Source of the DNA: Draconibacterium sp.
Lineage (GTDB): Bacteria > Bacteroidota > Bacteroidia > Bacteroidales > Prolixibacteraceae
Length of the DNA: 12,875 nucleotides
Direction: 5' to 3'
NCBI GenBank assembly: GCA_030595485.1
Contig: JAUVDE010000055.1
Span: forward strand, 1-12,875
Shown here: positions 7,038 through 12,875 of the stretch, piece after piece
How the letters are laid out: each line of letters opens with the position of its first letter
Position numbering within the stretch: position 1 is the stretch's first letter
The notes under the pieces: model-generated
Told to the model about the DNA's origin: nothing
The model's database searches: none
The model's input: only the letters and a program-made list of their open reading frames with translations
Translations under genes and position numbers: made by a program

Positions 7038-7058
7038 ATTCTGAATCAAGTTCAGAAT
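7038..7058. repeat. small palindromic repeat
   Basis: ATTCTGAA (7038-7045) and TTCAGAAT (7051-7058) form a perfect 8-bp stem around TCAAG, followed by GACG. To my knowledge near-identical palindromes (CTGAA-N5-TTCAG followed by GATGACG or AATGACG) are scattered between genes in many Bacteroidota genomes. It has no U-tract, so it is not the operon terminator. Confidence 0.65.
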
Positions 7059-7063
7059 GACGC

Positions 7064-7094
7064 AAAAAAAAGCCCGTAGATAAATCTACGAGCT
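7064..7094 (-). terminator. intrinsic terminator of the thrS-infC-rpmI-rplT operon
   Basis: Read on the minus strand, AGCTCGTAGA (7094-7085) pairs with TCTACGGGCT (7080-7071) around a TTTA loop, a 10-bp stem with one G-T pair, followed by eight T residues (7071-7064, the first also being the stem's last base). It lies about 33 bases after the rplT stop. Confidence 0.92.
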
Positions 7095-7127
7095 TCATAT
7101 ATATTCACCTAAAAGAATATAGTCTTA

Positions 7128-7472
7128 TTACTTTACTTTTGAAACTATTGCTTTGAACGCTTCAGGTTGGTTCATCGCTAAATCAGCTAAAACTTTCCTG
7201 TTGATTTCAATCTCGTTCTGTTTCAACAATCCCATGAATTGCGAATACGACATTCCTTCCAATCGAGCGGCAGCGTTAATACGCTGAATCCACAATCCAC
7301 GGAATGTTCTTTTCTTTTGCTTTCTGTCGCGGTATGCATATCCCTGCGCTTTTTCAAACGCGTTCTTTGCAACTGTCCAGACATTTTTACGCGCACCGTA
7401 ATAACCTTTAGTTTTTTTAAGCAGTTTTTTTCTGCGGGCACGTGATGCTACATGATTTACACTTCTTGGCAT
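7128..7472 (-). CDS. rplT: 50S ribosomal protein L20
   Basis: A 114-residue, strongly basic protein of normal family length. L20 binds 23S rRNA early in large-subunit assembly. The family start MPRSVNHVASRARRKK, the KGYYGARKN segment, AYRDRKQKKRTFRGLWIQRINAA and GLLKQNEIEINRKVLADLA are all present. In E. coli and B. subtilis L20 also represses its own operon by binding the mRNA. Whether that happens here is not visible. It is the last gene of the operon, separated from rpmI by 120 bases of AT-rich spacer that carries a small TTTCTG/CAGAAA hairpin (7499-7517). Confidence 0.98.
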   Translation of the reverse strand: MPRSVNHVASRARRKKLLKKTKGYYGARKNVWTVAKNAFEKAQGYAYRDRKQKKRTFRGLWIQRINAAARLEGMSYSQFMGLLKQNEIEINRKVLADLAMNQPEAFKAIVSKVK

Positions 7473-7581
7473 ACTTTTTACTTTTTTGATAATTGGCGTT
7501 TCTGAATTTAACAGAAAACTTTAAGGCCACATTACCTGGTTTTTAACTCTTTTTACCTTGTTTTTAAAAGGATTTTTGAAT

Positions 7582-7595
7582 TAGTCCGAAGACTA
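7582..7595 (-). other. UUCG tetraloop hairpin at the rpmI stop codon
   Basis: On the minus strand TAGTC-TTCG-GACTA forms a 5-bp stem with a C(UUCG)G loop, an unusually stable tetraloop. Its first three bases are the rpmI stop codon. No U-tract follows, so it is more likely an RNA stability or processing feature than a terminator. Confidence 0.5.
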
Positions 7596-7790
7596 CTTCA
7601 TGCACAACAAAAGTTTAACGTTGCTTTCGTTTGTCTTATCGATAGTTGTCCAATAAGTCAAATTACGCTTACGTTTAGTACTTTTTTTAGTCAAAATATG
7701 ACTTTTGTAGGCGTGCTTCCTTTTAATTTTACCGGTTCCGGTTATTCTAAAACGTTTTTTAGCTCCGGAATTCGTCTTCATTTTTGGCAT
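7593..7790 (-). CDS. rpmI: 50S ribosomal protein L35
   Basis: A 65-residue basic large-subunit protein of exactly the usual length. The signature MPKMKTNSGAKKRF is followed by TGTGKIKRKHAYKSHILTKK and the KRKRNL segment. It occupies its conserved place between infC (37 bases upstream) and rplT. The start ATG is preceded by AGTAGG four bases away, a modest ribosome-binding site. Translation ends at TAG inside the UUCG hairpin. No oddities in the protein. Confidence 0.97.
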   Translation of the reverse strand: MPKMKTNSGAKKRFRITGTGKIKRKHAYKSHILTKKSTKRKRNLTYWTTIDKTNESNVKLLLCMK

Positions 7791-7827
7791 AATCCTACTT
7801 TAATTAAAATGTTATCAAAGAACTATA

Positions 7828-8391
7828 TTACTTCTTCTTAGGTGTAATAAACATTGTCATTCGTTTGCCTTCTAATTTTGGCAATTGCTCTACTGCGCCT
7901 AGTTCCTCTAATGCGGTTGCTAGTTTTAACAGTAAAATTTCGCCTTGCTCCTTAAACAAAATCGAACGTCCTTTAAAAAATACAAAAGCTTTCACTTTTG
8001 CGCCTTCTTGTAAGAACTTCTCGGCATGTTTTAATTTGAAATTAAAATCGTGCTCGTCGGTTTGTGGACCAAAACGTATTTCTTTTACCACCACTTTAGT
8101 GGTTTTGGCTTTCATTTCTTTTTGTTTCTTTTTCTGCTGATAAAGAAACTTCGAGTAATCGATAATTTTACAAACCGGCGGATCAGCTTTTGGCGAAATC
8201 TCTACCAAATCTAATTCCAACTCGTCTGCCAACTTTATTGCATCGCGTAACGCGAAAATGCCAGGTTCGCCAACATTTTCTCCCACAAGCCTTACTTGTG
8301 GGACTCTGATTTTATGGTTAATCCGGTGTTGTGGTTCCTGCTCTCTGCGGGGCTGAAATTTTCTTCTCGGACCTCTTCTTTTAATAGCTAT
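7828..8391 (-). CDS. infC: translation initiation factor IF-3, ATA start
   Basis: IF-3 binds the 30S subunit, prevents premature 50S joining and checks the start codon and initiator tRNA. I extend the gene to ATA at 8391-8389, giving 187 residues. The frame is open upstream of the GTG at 8286, and the added 35 residues (AIKRRGPRRKFQ, then PQHRINHKIRVPQVRLVGEN) hold the IF-3 N-domain motif RIN..IRV...RLV that a GTG start would cut off. A perfect AAGGAGG (8406-8400) lies 8 bases before the ATA, ideal spacing. An ATT two codons later would be 14 bases away. The N-domain, the basic linker YQQKKKQKEMKAK and the C-domain (KEIRFGPQTDEHDFNFKLKHAEKFL, FKGR, EGKRMTM) are complete. The gene starts 18 bases after the thrS stop. 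Rare start codons on infC are known to allow autoregulation by IF-3 itself. Confidence 0.93.
   Translation of the reverse strand: MAIKRRGPRRKFQPRREQEPQHRINHKIRVPQVRLVGENVGEPGIFALRDAIKLADELELDLVEISPKADPPVCKIIDYSKFLYQQKKKQKEMKAKTTKVVVKEIRFGPQTDEHDFNFKLKHAEKFLQEGAKVKAFVFFKGRSILFKEQGEILLLKLATALEELGAVEQLPKLEGKRMTMFITPKKK
8281..8303 (-). promoter_or_regulatory. perfect 9-bp hairpin within the infC coding sequence
   Basis: TCCCACAAG (8281-8289) and CTTGTGGGA (8295-8303) are exact reverse complements around a 5-base loop, which reads TAAGG in the mRNA. It covers codons for VPQVRLVG, about 90 bases after the infC start. It could affect translation or be a protein-binding site. Function is inferred only from its strength. 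Confidence 0.4.
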
Positions 8392-8399
8392 TTTACGTT

Positions 8400-8406
8400 C
8401 CTCCTT
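8400..8406 (-). promoter_or_regulatory. strong Shine-Dalgarno site deciding the infC start
   Basis: AAGGAGG on the minus strand, 3 bases after the thrS stop codon and 8 bases before the ATA start. A full consensus site is unusual in this phylum, and other genes here lack one. It probably compensates for the poor start codon. Confidence 0.85.
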
Positions 8407-8409
8407 AAG

Positions 8410-10359
8410 TTAGTTATACAATCCTGATAGTTGTTCTCTTACTTCTTTATTTATAAAATCTGCAAACTCATCCATTGTCATCGAGCCTCTGTCTCCTTCA
8501 CCCTGACGGCGTACTGAAACGCTTCCGGCTTCGGCTTCTTTCTCTCCAACAATCAACAAATAAGGTACTCTTTTTAGTTCGTTGTCGCGTATCTTCCTAC
8601 CTATCTTTTCGTTACGCTCGTCAACGACGGTGCGAATATCGGAAATATTTAGAAAATCTGAAACTTTTTTTGCATAATCGTTATACTTTTCACTGATTGG
8701 TAAAACAACAGCTTGCTCTGGTGTTAGCCAAAGTGGGAATTTCCCGGCAGTGTGTTCAATTAAAACAGCTACAAATCGTTCCATTGATCCAAACGGTGCG
8801 CGGTGAATCATAATTGGACGGTGACGCTTATCGTCGGATCCAATGTACTCTAAATCAAAACGATCGGGTAAGTTGTAATCTACCTGAATAGTTCCTAACT
8901 GCCAGCTACGTCCAAGCGCATCTTTAATCATAAAGTCGAGCTTTGGTCCATAGAATGCAGCTTCTCCCAATTCAGTAATCGTATTCAAGCCCTTTTCATC
9001 ACAAGCTTCAATAATTGCTTGTTCAGCTTTATCCCAATTTTCTGGAGAGCCAATATATTTCTCTGGTTTATTCGGGTCGCGCAATGAAATTTGTGCGGTA
9101 TAATTATCGAAGCTTAATGCTTTGAAAATGATAAATATAATATCGATTACTTTTTTGAATTCGTCTTTCAACTGATCAGGACGGCAGAAAATATGTGCAT
9201 CATCCTGTGTAAAACTACGTACACGAGTTAAACCATGCAACTCGCCACTTTGCTCGTAACGATAAACAGTACCGAACTCTGCCATACGAACCGGCAAATC
9301 TTTATACGAATGGGGCCACATTTTGTAAATCTCGCAGTGGTGTGGGCAGTTCATCGGTTTTAGCAAATACTCTTCACCTTCTGATGGAGTAGTAATTGGC
9401 TGGAATGAATCTTTCCCATATTTTTCGTAATGACCTGAAGTTTTGTACAACTTCACATCGCCAATGTGCGGTGTCATTACTTGTTCGTAACCGTATTTTT
9501 TCTGAACCTTTTTTAAGAAGTTCTCCAGTTGCTCGCGTAGCTGTGCACCTTTAGGTAACCACAACGGCAAGCCCTGTCCTACTGCTTCAGAAAAGCCAAA
9601 CAGTTGCATCTCTTTACCAATTTTACGGTGGTCGCGTTTTTTTGCTTCCTCAATCATTACCAGATACTCGTCCAGCATTTTTGCTTTTGGAAAAGTAACA
9701 CCGTAAACACGGGTAAGCATTTTGTTTTTTTCGTCGCCACGCCAGTAAGCACCGGCAATTGCAGTTAGCTTAATAGCTTTAATATAGCTTGTGTTTGGCA
9801 AGTGTGGTCCACGACACAAGTCAGTAAAATTACCTTGATTATATAATGTAATGGTTCCGTCTTCTAATTCGCTAATTAGCTCTTGCTTTAATTCATCATT
9901 TTTTTCGGCGAACATCGCAATTGCATCTGCTTTTGAAATTACAGAGCGAGTAATTTCATTTTTCTGACGTGCCAACTCCAGCATTTTCTGCTCAATTTTT
10001 TGCAAGTCTTTTTCCGACAATATTTTTCCTTCAGGTAAATCAATATCGTAATAAAACCCGGTGTCAACTGTTGGGCCAATTCCGAATTTTGTTCCCGGAT
10101 AGTAAACTTCAATCGCCTCAGCCATTAGGTGAGCCGACGAATGCCAGAATGTATCTTGTCCTTCCCTGTCCGTCCACGTATGCAACTTAATGGCAGCATC
10201 GCTTTCAATTTTTCGCGATAAGTCCCAAACTGCACCATCTACGGAAATAGACAGAACAGCTTTTGCCAACTGATTCGAAATGGATTTTGCAATTTCGTAT
10301 CCATTTACAGCTTCGGCAAACTCACGTACGTTACCATCAGGAAGTGTAATTTTAATCAT
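8410..10359 (-). CDS. thrS: threonine--tRNA ligase
   Basis: A 649-residue class II synthetase that attaches threonine to tRNA-Thr in the cytoplasm; full length for bacterial ThrRS. The order is a TGS domain (1-60), an editing domain with H73, H77, C182 and H186 (HSSAH and CRGPH) that clears mischarged serine, a catalytic core, and an anticodon-binding domain (about 548-645). The core zinc ligands are C338 (MNCPHH), H389 (DDAHIF) and H519 (MIHRA). Motif 2 is VRMAEFGTVYRYE near 357 and motif 3 is GSMERF at 524-529. The ATG follows AAAAGGAT with suitable spacing. It is first in the operon, 18 bases before infC. No T-box leader or long structured 5'-UTR is visible, unlike in Firmicutes. A TAnnTTTG box lies about 35 bases upstream. 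Confidence 0.98.
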   Translation of the reverse strand: MIKITLPDGNVREFAEAVNGYEIAKSISNQLAKAVLSISVDGAVWDLSRKIESDAAIKLHTWTDREGQDTFWHSSAHLMAEAIEVYYPGTKFGIGPTVDTGFYYDIDLPEGKILSEKDLQKIEQKMLELARQKNEITRSVISKADAIAMFAEKNDELKQELISELEDGTITLYNQGNFTDLCRGPHLPNTSYIKAIKLTAIAGAYWRGDEKNKMLTRVYGVTFPKAKMLDEYLVMIEEAKKRDHRKIGKEMQLFGFSEAVGQGLPLWLPKGAQLREQLENFLKKVQKKYGYEQVMTPHIGDVKLYKTSGHYEKYGKDSFQPITTPSEGEEYLLKPMNCPHHCEIYKMWPHSYKDLPVRMAEFGTVYRYEQSGELHGLTRVRSFTQDDAHIFCRPDQLKDEFKKVIDIIFIIFKALSFDNYTAQISLRDPNKPEKYIGSPENWDKAEQAIIEACDEKGLNTITELGEAAFYGPKLDFMIKDALGRSWQLGTIQVDYNLPDRFDLEYIGSDDKRHRPIMIHRAPFGSMERFVAVLIEHTAGKFPLWLTPEQAVVLPISEKYNDYAKKVSDFLNISDIRTVVDERNEKIGRKIRDNELKRVPYLLIVGEKEAEAGSVSVRRQGEGDRGSMTMDEFADFINKEVREQLSGLYN

Positions 10360-10392
10360 TTTAATATCCTTTTACTTGTTTTAAAAGTCGCG

Positions 10393-10400
10393 CAAAGATA
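10393..10400 (-). promoter_or_regulatory. -7 box of the thrS operon promoter
   Basis: TATCTTTG on the minus strand is a perfect TAnnTTTG match, 33 bases upstream of the thrS ATG. No good TTTG -33 element is found at the usual distance. The transcript would have a short leader of about 25 bases, leaving no room for a riboswitch. Confidence 0.6.
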
Positions 10401-10634
10401 ATTAATCCTTTGGGTTTTCCGCACCTGAAGTAGTTTGCAGTAATGTATTTTAAAGAAGATTTTAACAATTTAATGTTCATTTCGAAATAATGAAAACACA
10501 ATACAAGTATTTTACGTCATTTGAAAAGTGTTGAAAATGAATTGGGATGTAATTTTTACTGTTAAATTGAAAGGTATTTAAGTGGAATTGTTTTAAATCC
10601 CTGACTAATATCATGTATTATTTACATATCATCA
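10401..10634. other. AT-rich divergent intergenic region, no gene seen
   Basis: This is most of the 349-base gap between the divergent thrS and chorismate mutase genes. It holds only tiny frames (14 codons at 10490-10534 and again from about 10537) with no supporting signal. There is a weak imperfect hairpin (10572-10600), GGTATTTAA against TTAAATCC, without a U-tract. No tRNA, terminator or recognisable riboswitch was seen. Confidence 0.5.
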
Positions 10635-10642
10635 TATTTTTG
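10635..10642 (+). promoter_or_regulatory. possible -7 box upstream of the chorismate mutase gene
   Basis: TATTTTTG matches TAnnTTTG exactly and lies 66 bases before the ATG. No matching -33 element is seen, and the surrounding sequence is very AT-rich, so a chance match is possible. Confidence 0.35.
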
Positions 10643-10708
10643 AAAAGAAATTTGTTTTATTTGTTATTGACAGCAAATTGAATTTTAAGTCTTTAATTTT
10701 CAGAACAG

Positions 10709-11014
10709 ATGATATTCAAAGAACCAAAAAATTGCCATTCGCTAGAAGAGGTTAGAAACGTGATTGATAATATAGACGAACATATTATTTCCCTATTTGC
10801 CGAAAGACACAAGTATGTTGAAGAAATTGTTCGATTTAAAAACGATAAAGACGCAGTAATTGCACAGGAAAGAAAAGAGCAGGTAATTTTGGACAGAAAA
10901 AATTGGGCCGCTGAAAAGGGACTGAATGCTGACACTTTTGAGAAAATCTACACATTACTTATTGACAGTAACATTAAACACGAATTAGAATTATTAAAAC
11001 TAAAAAATATATAA
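10709..11014 (+). CDS. AroQ-type chorismate mutase (PchB-like)
   Basis: A 101-residue all-helical protein of the AroQ class, which converts chorismate to prephenate; the related PchB also splits isochorismate into salicylate and pyruvate. The layout follows PchB: the start PKNCHSLEEVRNVIDNIDEHI, then R33, FK at 43-44, the QER loop with R55, and WAAEKGLN. By alignment by eye the active-site residues are R16, R33, K44 and R55. The position that is Gln88 in E. coli and Gln90 in PchB appears to be E92 (IKHELELLK). Glutamate occupies this position in yeast chorismate mutase. It is a stand-alone domain, with no fused prephenate dehydratase or DAHP synthase. Five bases separate it from the aldolase gene, so they form one transcript. 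Mutase versus lyase cannot be settled by sequence. Confidence 0.85.
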   Translation: MIFKEPKNCHSLEEVRNVIDNIDEHIISLFAERHKYVEEIVRFKNDKDAVIAQERKEQVILDRKNWAAEKGLNADTFEKIYTLLIDSNIKHELELLKLKNI

Positions 11015-11019
11015 ACGAG

Positions 11020-11961
11020 ATGTACAAAGCAGATATTAAGGTAATGGACTGTACTGTTCGCGATGGCGGGCTAATGAACAAGTGGCAATTTAGCGACGAA
11101 TTTGTTCGTGCAGTATACGAAAAGTGTGTTGAAGCGGGAATTGATTACATGGAAATTGGCTACAAAAGTAGCGAATCGGCATTTTCGAGAGACGAAGTTG
11201 GGCCATGGAAATTTTGTGACGACAAAGATATTCGTCGTATTGTTGGTGATAACGATACAAATCTAAAATTGTCGGCAATGGCCGATATTGGTCGAATCGA
11301 CCCGGATGATATTCCGCAAGCAAACGATAGTTTAATTGATATGATGCGCGTGGCATGTTATTGTCACCAAGTTGATAAAGCCGTTTGGCTGGCCGAACAT
11401 TGTATGGATAAAGGCTACGAGGTTACTATTAACTTAATGGCAGTTTCAACTGTAAACGAAGTTGAATTAGATCAGGCTCTTGCTGATCTAGCGAAATGTA
11501 AAGTACCAACTATTTATGTAGTGGATAGTTTTGGTAGTTTATATTGTGAGAGCATTGAACATTTAGTTAAAAAATATAAGGCTGCCTTACCCGGAAAAGA
11601 ACTGGGGATTCATGCACACAACAACATGCAATTGGCTATGTCGAATACAGTTACATCGTTAATGAATGGTGCGACATTCCTCGATGCAACACTCTTGGGA
11701 ATGGGACGCGGAGCAGGAAATTGCCCGATTGAAATTTTAATAGCTTTCCTGAAAAACCCAAAATATCGTTTGCTTCCTTTACTCGATGTTATTCAAAACC
11801 ATGTTAAACCTTGGCAAGAAACAATCGATTGGGGTTACCATGTTCCATATCTAATTACAGGATCGATGAACCAACATCCACGCGCCGCCATGAAATGGAT
11901 GGATTCGGAACAAAAAGACGATTTTGTAACTTTCATGAAAGAAATGCACGATTATGAGTAG
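11020..11961 (+). CDS. DRE-TIM metallolyase family aldolase (HMGL-like)
   Basis: A 313-residue (beta/alpha)8-barrel protein of the HMG-CoA lyase-like superfamily, whose members make or break C-C bonds next to a keto acid using a divalent metal. The barrel opens with MDCTVRDGG (D10 as metal ligand, R14-D15 as the DRE-type catalytic pair), followed by YMEIGY (43-48) and VVDSFG (167-172). HAHNN carries the metal ligands H198 and H200 with N201. The glycine-rich loop GMGRGAGN is at 227-234. The closest named relatives are 4-hydroxy-2-oxovalerate aldolases, but the protein is shorter and lacks their C-terminal dehydrogenase-contact domain. The C-terminus has a distinctive GSMNQHPRAAMKW stretch. 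It lies 5 bases after the chorismate mutase gene and before a strong terminator. The true substrate is unknown. Confidence 0.88.
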   Translation: MYKADIKVMDCTVRDGGLMNKWQFSDEFVRAVYEKCVEAGIDYMEIGYKSSESAFSRDEVGPWKFCDDKDIRRIVGDNDTNLKLSAMADIGRIDPDDIPQANDSLIDMMRVACYCHQVDKAVWLAEHCMDKGYEVTINLMAVSTVNEVELDQALADLAKCKVPTIYVVDSFGSLYCESIEHLVKKYKAALPGKELGIHAHNNMQLAMSNTVTSLMNGATFLDATLLGMGRGAGNCPIEILIAFLKNPKYRLLPLLDVIQNHVKPWQETIDWGYHVPYLITGSMNQHPRAAMKWMDSEQKDDFVTFMKEMHDYE

Positions 11962-11998
11962 CTAGAGAACTAAGAATTTCTTACAACAAGTACATATT

Positions 11999-12047
11999 AA
12001 AGATGGCATCTCTATATTTTGAATAAATGGAGATGGCATCTTTTTTT
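11999..12047 (+). terminator. intrinsic terminator after the aldolase gene
   Basis: AAAGATGGCATCTC (11999-12012) pairs with GAGATGGCATCTTT (12030-12043) except for one G-G mismatch, around a 17-base AT-rich loop, and runs into TTTTTTT. The two arms also share GATGGCATCT as a direct repeat because that motif is nearly self-complementary. Confidence 0.8.
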
Positions 12048-12104
12048 GAGTTTCGCGGACTCCTAACGGAACTACTAAATCGCGAATCGGAATTCGCGAT
12101 ACTC
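12048..12104. repeat. palindromic intergenic repeat
   Basis: ATCGCGAA (12079-12086) and TTCGCGAT (12093-12100) form a perfect 8-bp stem around TCGGAA. A second, outer pairing joins GAGTTTCGCG (12048-12057) with CGCGATACTC (12095-12104) with one mismatch, so the two folds exclude each other. It is GC-richer than its surroundings and sits between the aldolase terminator and the next promoter. Confidence 0.65.
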
Positions 12105-12114
12105 AGCAAAAAGA

Positions 12115-12145
12115 TTTTCTGCTTCCCCAACATTTTTTACTTTTG
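12115..12145 (+). promoter_or_regulatory. promoter of the dipeptidyl peptidase gene
   Basis: TACTTTTG (12138-12145) matches the TAnnTTTG -7 box exactly. TTTTC at 12115-12119 lies 19 bases upstream, at the right distance for a weak -33 element. Transcription would start near 12152, leaving a leader of about 30 bases. Confidence 0.6.
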
Positions 12146-12183
12146 TTTTCTATTATTCAGAACAAATTAATACTCACGATAAA

Positions 12184-12875
12184 ATGAAGAAACTCGTTGC
12201 TCTATTTTTTGCCGTTGCATTGGCATTTACACTTCAGGCACAAGCGCGTAAAATAACTTTAGAAGATATTTTTGTAAACAGTACATTCAAAGCACAAACA
12301 GTTCACGCACTTCGTTCTATGAATGATGGAATTCATTATACAACCATGGAAAATGAAACCAAGGTTGTTAAATACAGTTACAAAACCGGTGAGGAGGTTG
12401 AAGTTCTTTTTGATATTACAAAGGTTGATGGTTCAGCTATTTCATCTTTTATGAATTACGAATTTAGCGAAGATGAAACCAAGCTAATATTAACCACTGC
12501 AATTTCTCCTATTTATCGTCATTCGTTTACTGCGGAATATTACGTTTGGAATTCGGTTACAGAAGAGTTAATACAGCTTTCGGATAAAGGAGCACAGCAA
12601 TTGGCCACTTTTTCGCCCGATGGGAATCGTGTGGCCTATGTTCGAAACAACAATATTTTTGTAAAGAACTTAAAATTTGGAAGTACCAGTCAGCTTACTA
12701 CCGATGGCAAACACAACGAGATTATTAACGGTGCTCCCGACTGGGTTTACGAGGAAGAGTTTGGCTACAACAAAGCTTTTTGGTGGTCGCCCGACAGTAA
12801 ATTTATTGCCTTTGTTCGTTTCGACGAAAAAGAAGTTCCTGAATTTAAAATACCAATGTACGCAGGAGCTGCTCC
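12184..12875 (+). CDS. dipeptidyl peptidase IV (S9 family), N-terminal part
   Basis: The first 230 codons of a secreted prolyl dipeptidyl peptidase that cuts X-Pro or X-Ala dipeptides from peptide N-termini; the frame is still open at the window end. Residues 1-21 are a signal peptide (MKKLVALFFAVALAF, cleavage after AQA). The visible part is the start of the DPP-IV beta-propeller, with blade-like stretches such as QLATFSPDGNRVAYVRNNNIFV and FWWSPDSKFIAFVRFDEKEVP. DWVYEEEF at 186-193 contains the glutamates that in human DPP4 bind the substrate N-terminus and distinguish dipeptidyl peptidases from other S9 enzymes. The serine hydrolase domain lies beyond the window. It may act with the M1 peptidase upstream in peptide use, but they are not in one operon. 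Confidence 0.93.
   Translation, partial: MKKLVALFFAVALAFTLQAQARKITLEDIFVNSTFKAQTVHALRSMNDGIHYTTMENETKVVKYSYKTGEEVEVLFDITKVDGSAISSFMNYEFSEDETKLILTTAISPIYRHSFTAEYYVWNSVTEELIQLSDKGAQQLATFSPDGNRVAYVRNNNIFVKNLKFGSTSQLTTDGKHNEIINGAPDWVYEEEFGYNKAFWWSPDSKFIAFVRFDEKEVPEFKIPMYAGAA

Noticed and set aside
7239..7445. Plus-strand frame opposite rplT
   Set aside because: It is antisense to the highly conserved L20 gene; its composition (Ser-, Phe- and Cys-rich) is typical of a shadow frame.
7828..8286. infC starting at GTG 8286
   Set aside because: It removes the conserved RIN..IRV..RLV N-domain segment and lacks a ribosome-binding site, whereas the ATA at 8391 has a perfect one.
10360..10460. T-box or other tRNA-sensing leader before thrS
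   Set aside because: The promoter box is 33 bases from the ATG, leaving no room, and no T-box sequence or terminator/antiterminator pair is visible.
10490..10534. Aromatic-rich 14-codon leader peptide (MKTQYKYFTSFEKC) before the chorismate mutase gene
   Set aside because: It lies 175 bases upstream of the gene and upstream of the likely promoter box, and no attenuator hairpin with a U-tract follows.

Overview
The window looks like a piece of a Bacteroidota chromosome, most likely from the Marinilabiliales/Prolixibacteraceae side. The reasons are AT-rich DNA, several matches to the Bacteroidota -7 box TAnnTTTG, weak Shine-Dalgarno sites except at infC, signal peptides ending in NAQ, families common in this phylum (DUF4199, DUF2891, dipeptidyl peptidase IV), and an IF-3 N-terminus of the Bacteroidota type. 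The genus is inferred, not shown.

Layout. 1-278 (-): the first 92 codons of a putative lipoprotein. 547-3071 (+): a MATE-family multidrug/Na+ antiporter followed by the ribosome-assembly GTPase rsgA, closed by an intrinsic terminator. Upstream of the MATE gene lie a TAnnTTTG box, a 15-codon peptide and a terminator-like hairpin. 3140-3303: a long inverted repeat. 3333-3809 (+): a DUF4199 membrane protein. 3989-5077 (+): a secreted DUF2891 protein whose last residues come from a dispersed palindromic repeat. 5184-6806 (+): a secreted M1 metallopeptidase. 6807-7063: a GC-richer, highly self-complementary non-coding stretch plus a small palindromic repeat.

7064-10400 (-): the translation operon thrS-infC-rpmI-rplT, with a TAnnTTTG promoter at one end and a strong terminator at the other. 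The infC gene appears to start at an ATA codon behind a perfect AAGGAGG, adding 35 residues to the GTG-started version. This is the likely Bacteroidota counterpart of the rare-start infC autoregulation known from E. coli.

10709-11961 (+): a two-gene unit coding for an AroQ/PchB-like chorismate mutase and a DRE-TIM pyruvate-aldolase-like protein, closed by a terminator. 12184-12875 (+): the 5' part of a secreted dipeptidyl peptidase IV, preceded by a palindromic repeat and a TAnnTTTG promoter.

Most genes are housekeeping or common phylum genes. The less ordinary material is between and at the edges of genes: the infC start and its coding hairpin, the structured element at 6811-7010, the long inverted repeat at 3140-3303, the MATE leader, and the chorismate mutase/aldolase pair. 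No defence system, CRISPR array, transposase or tRNA is visible.
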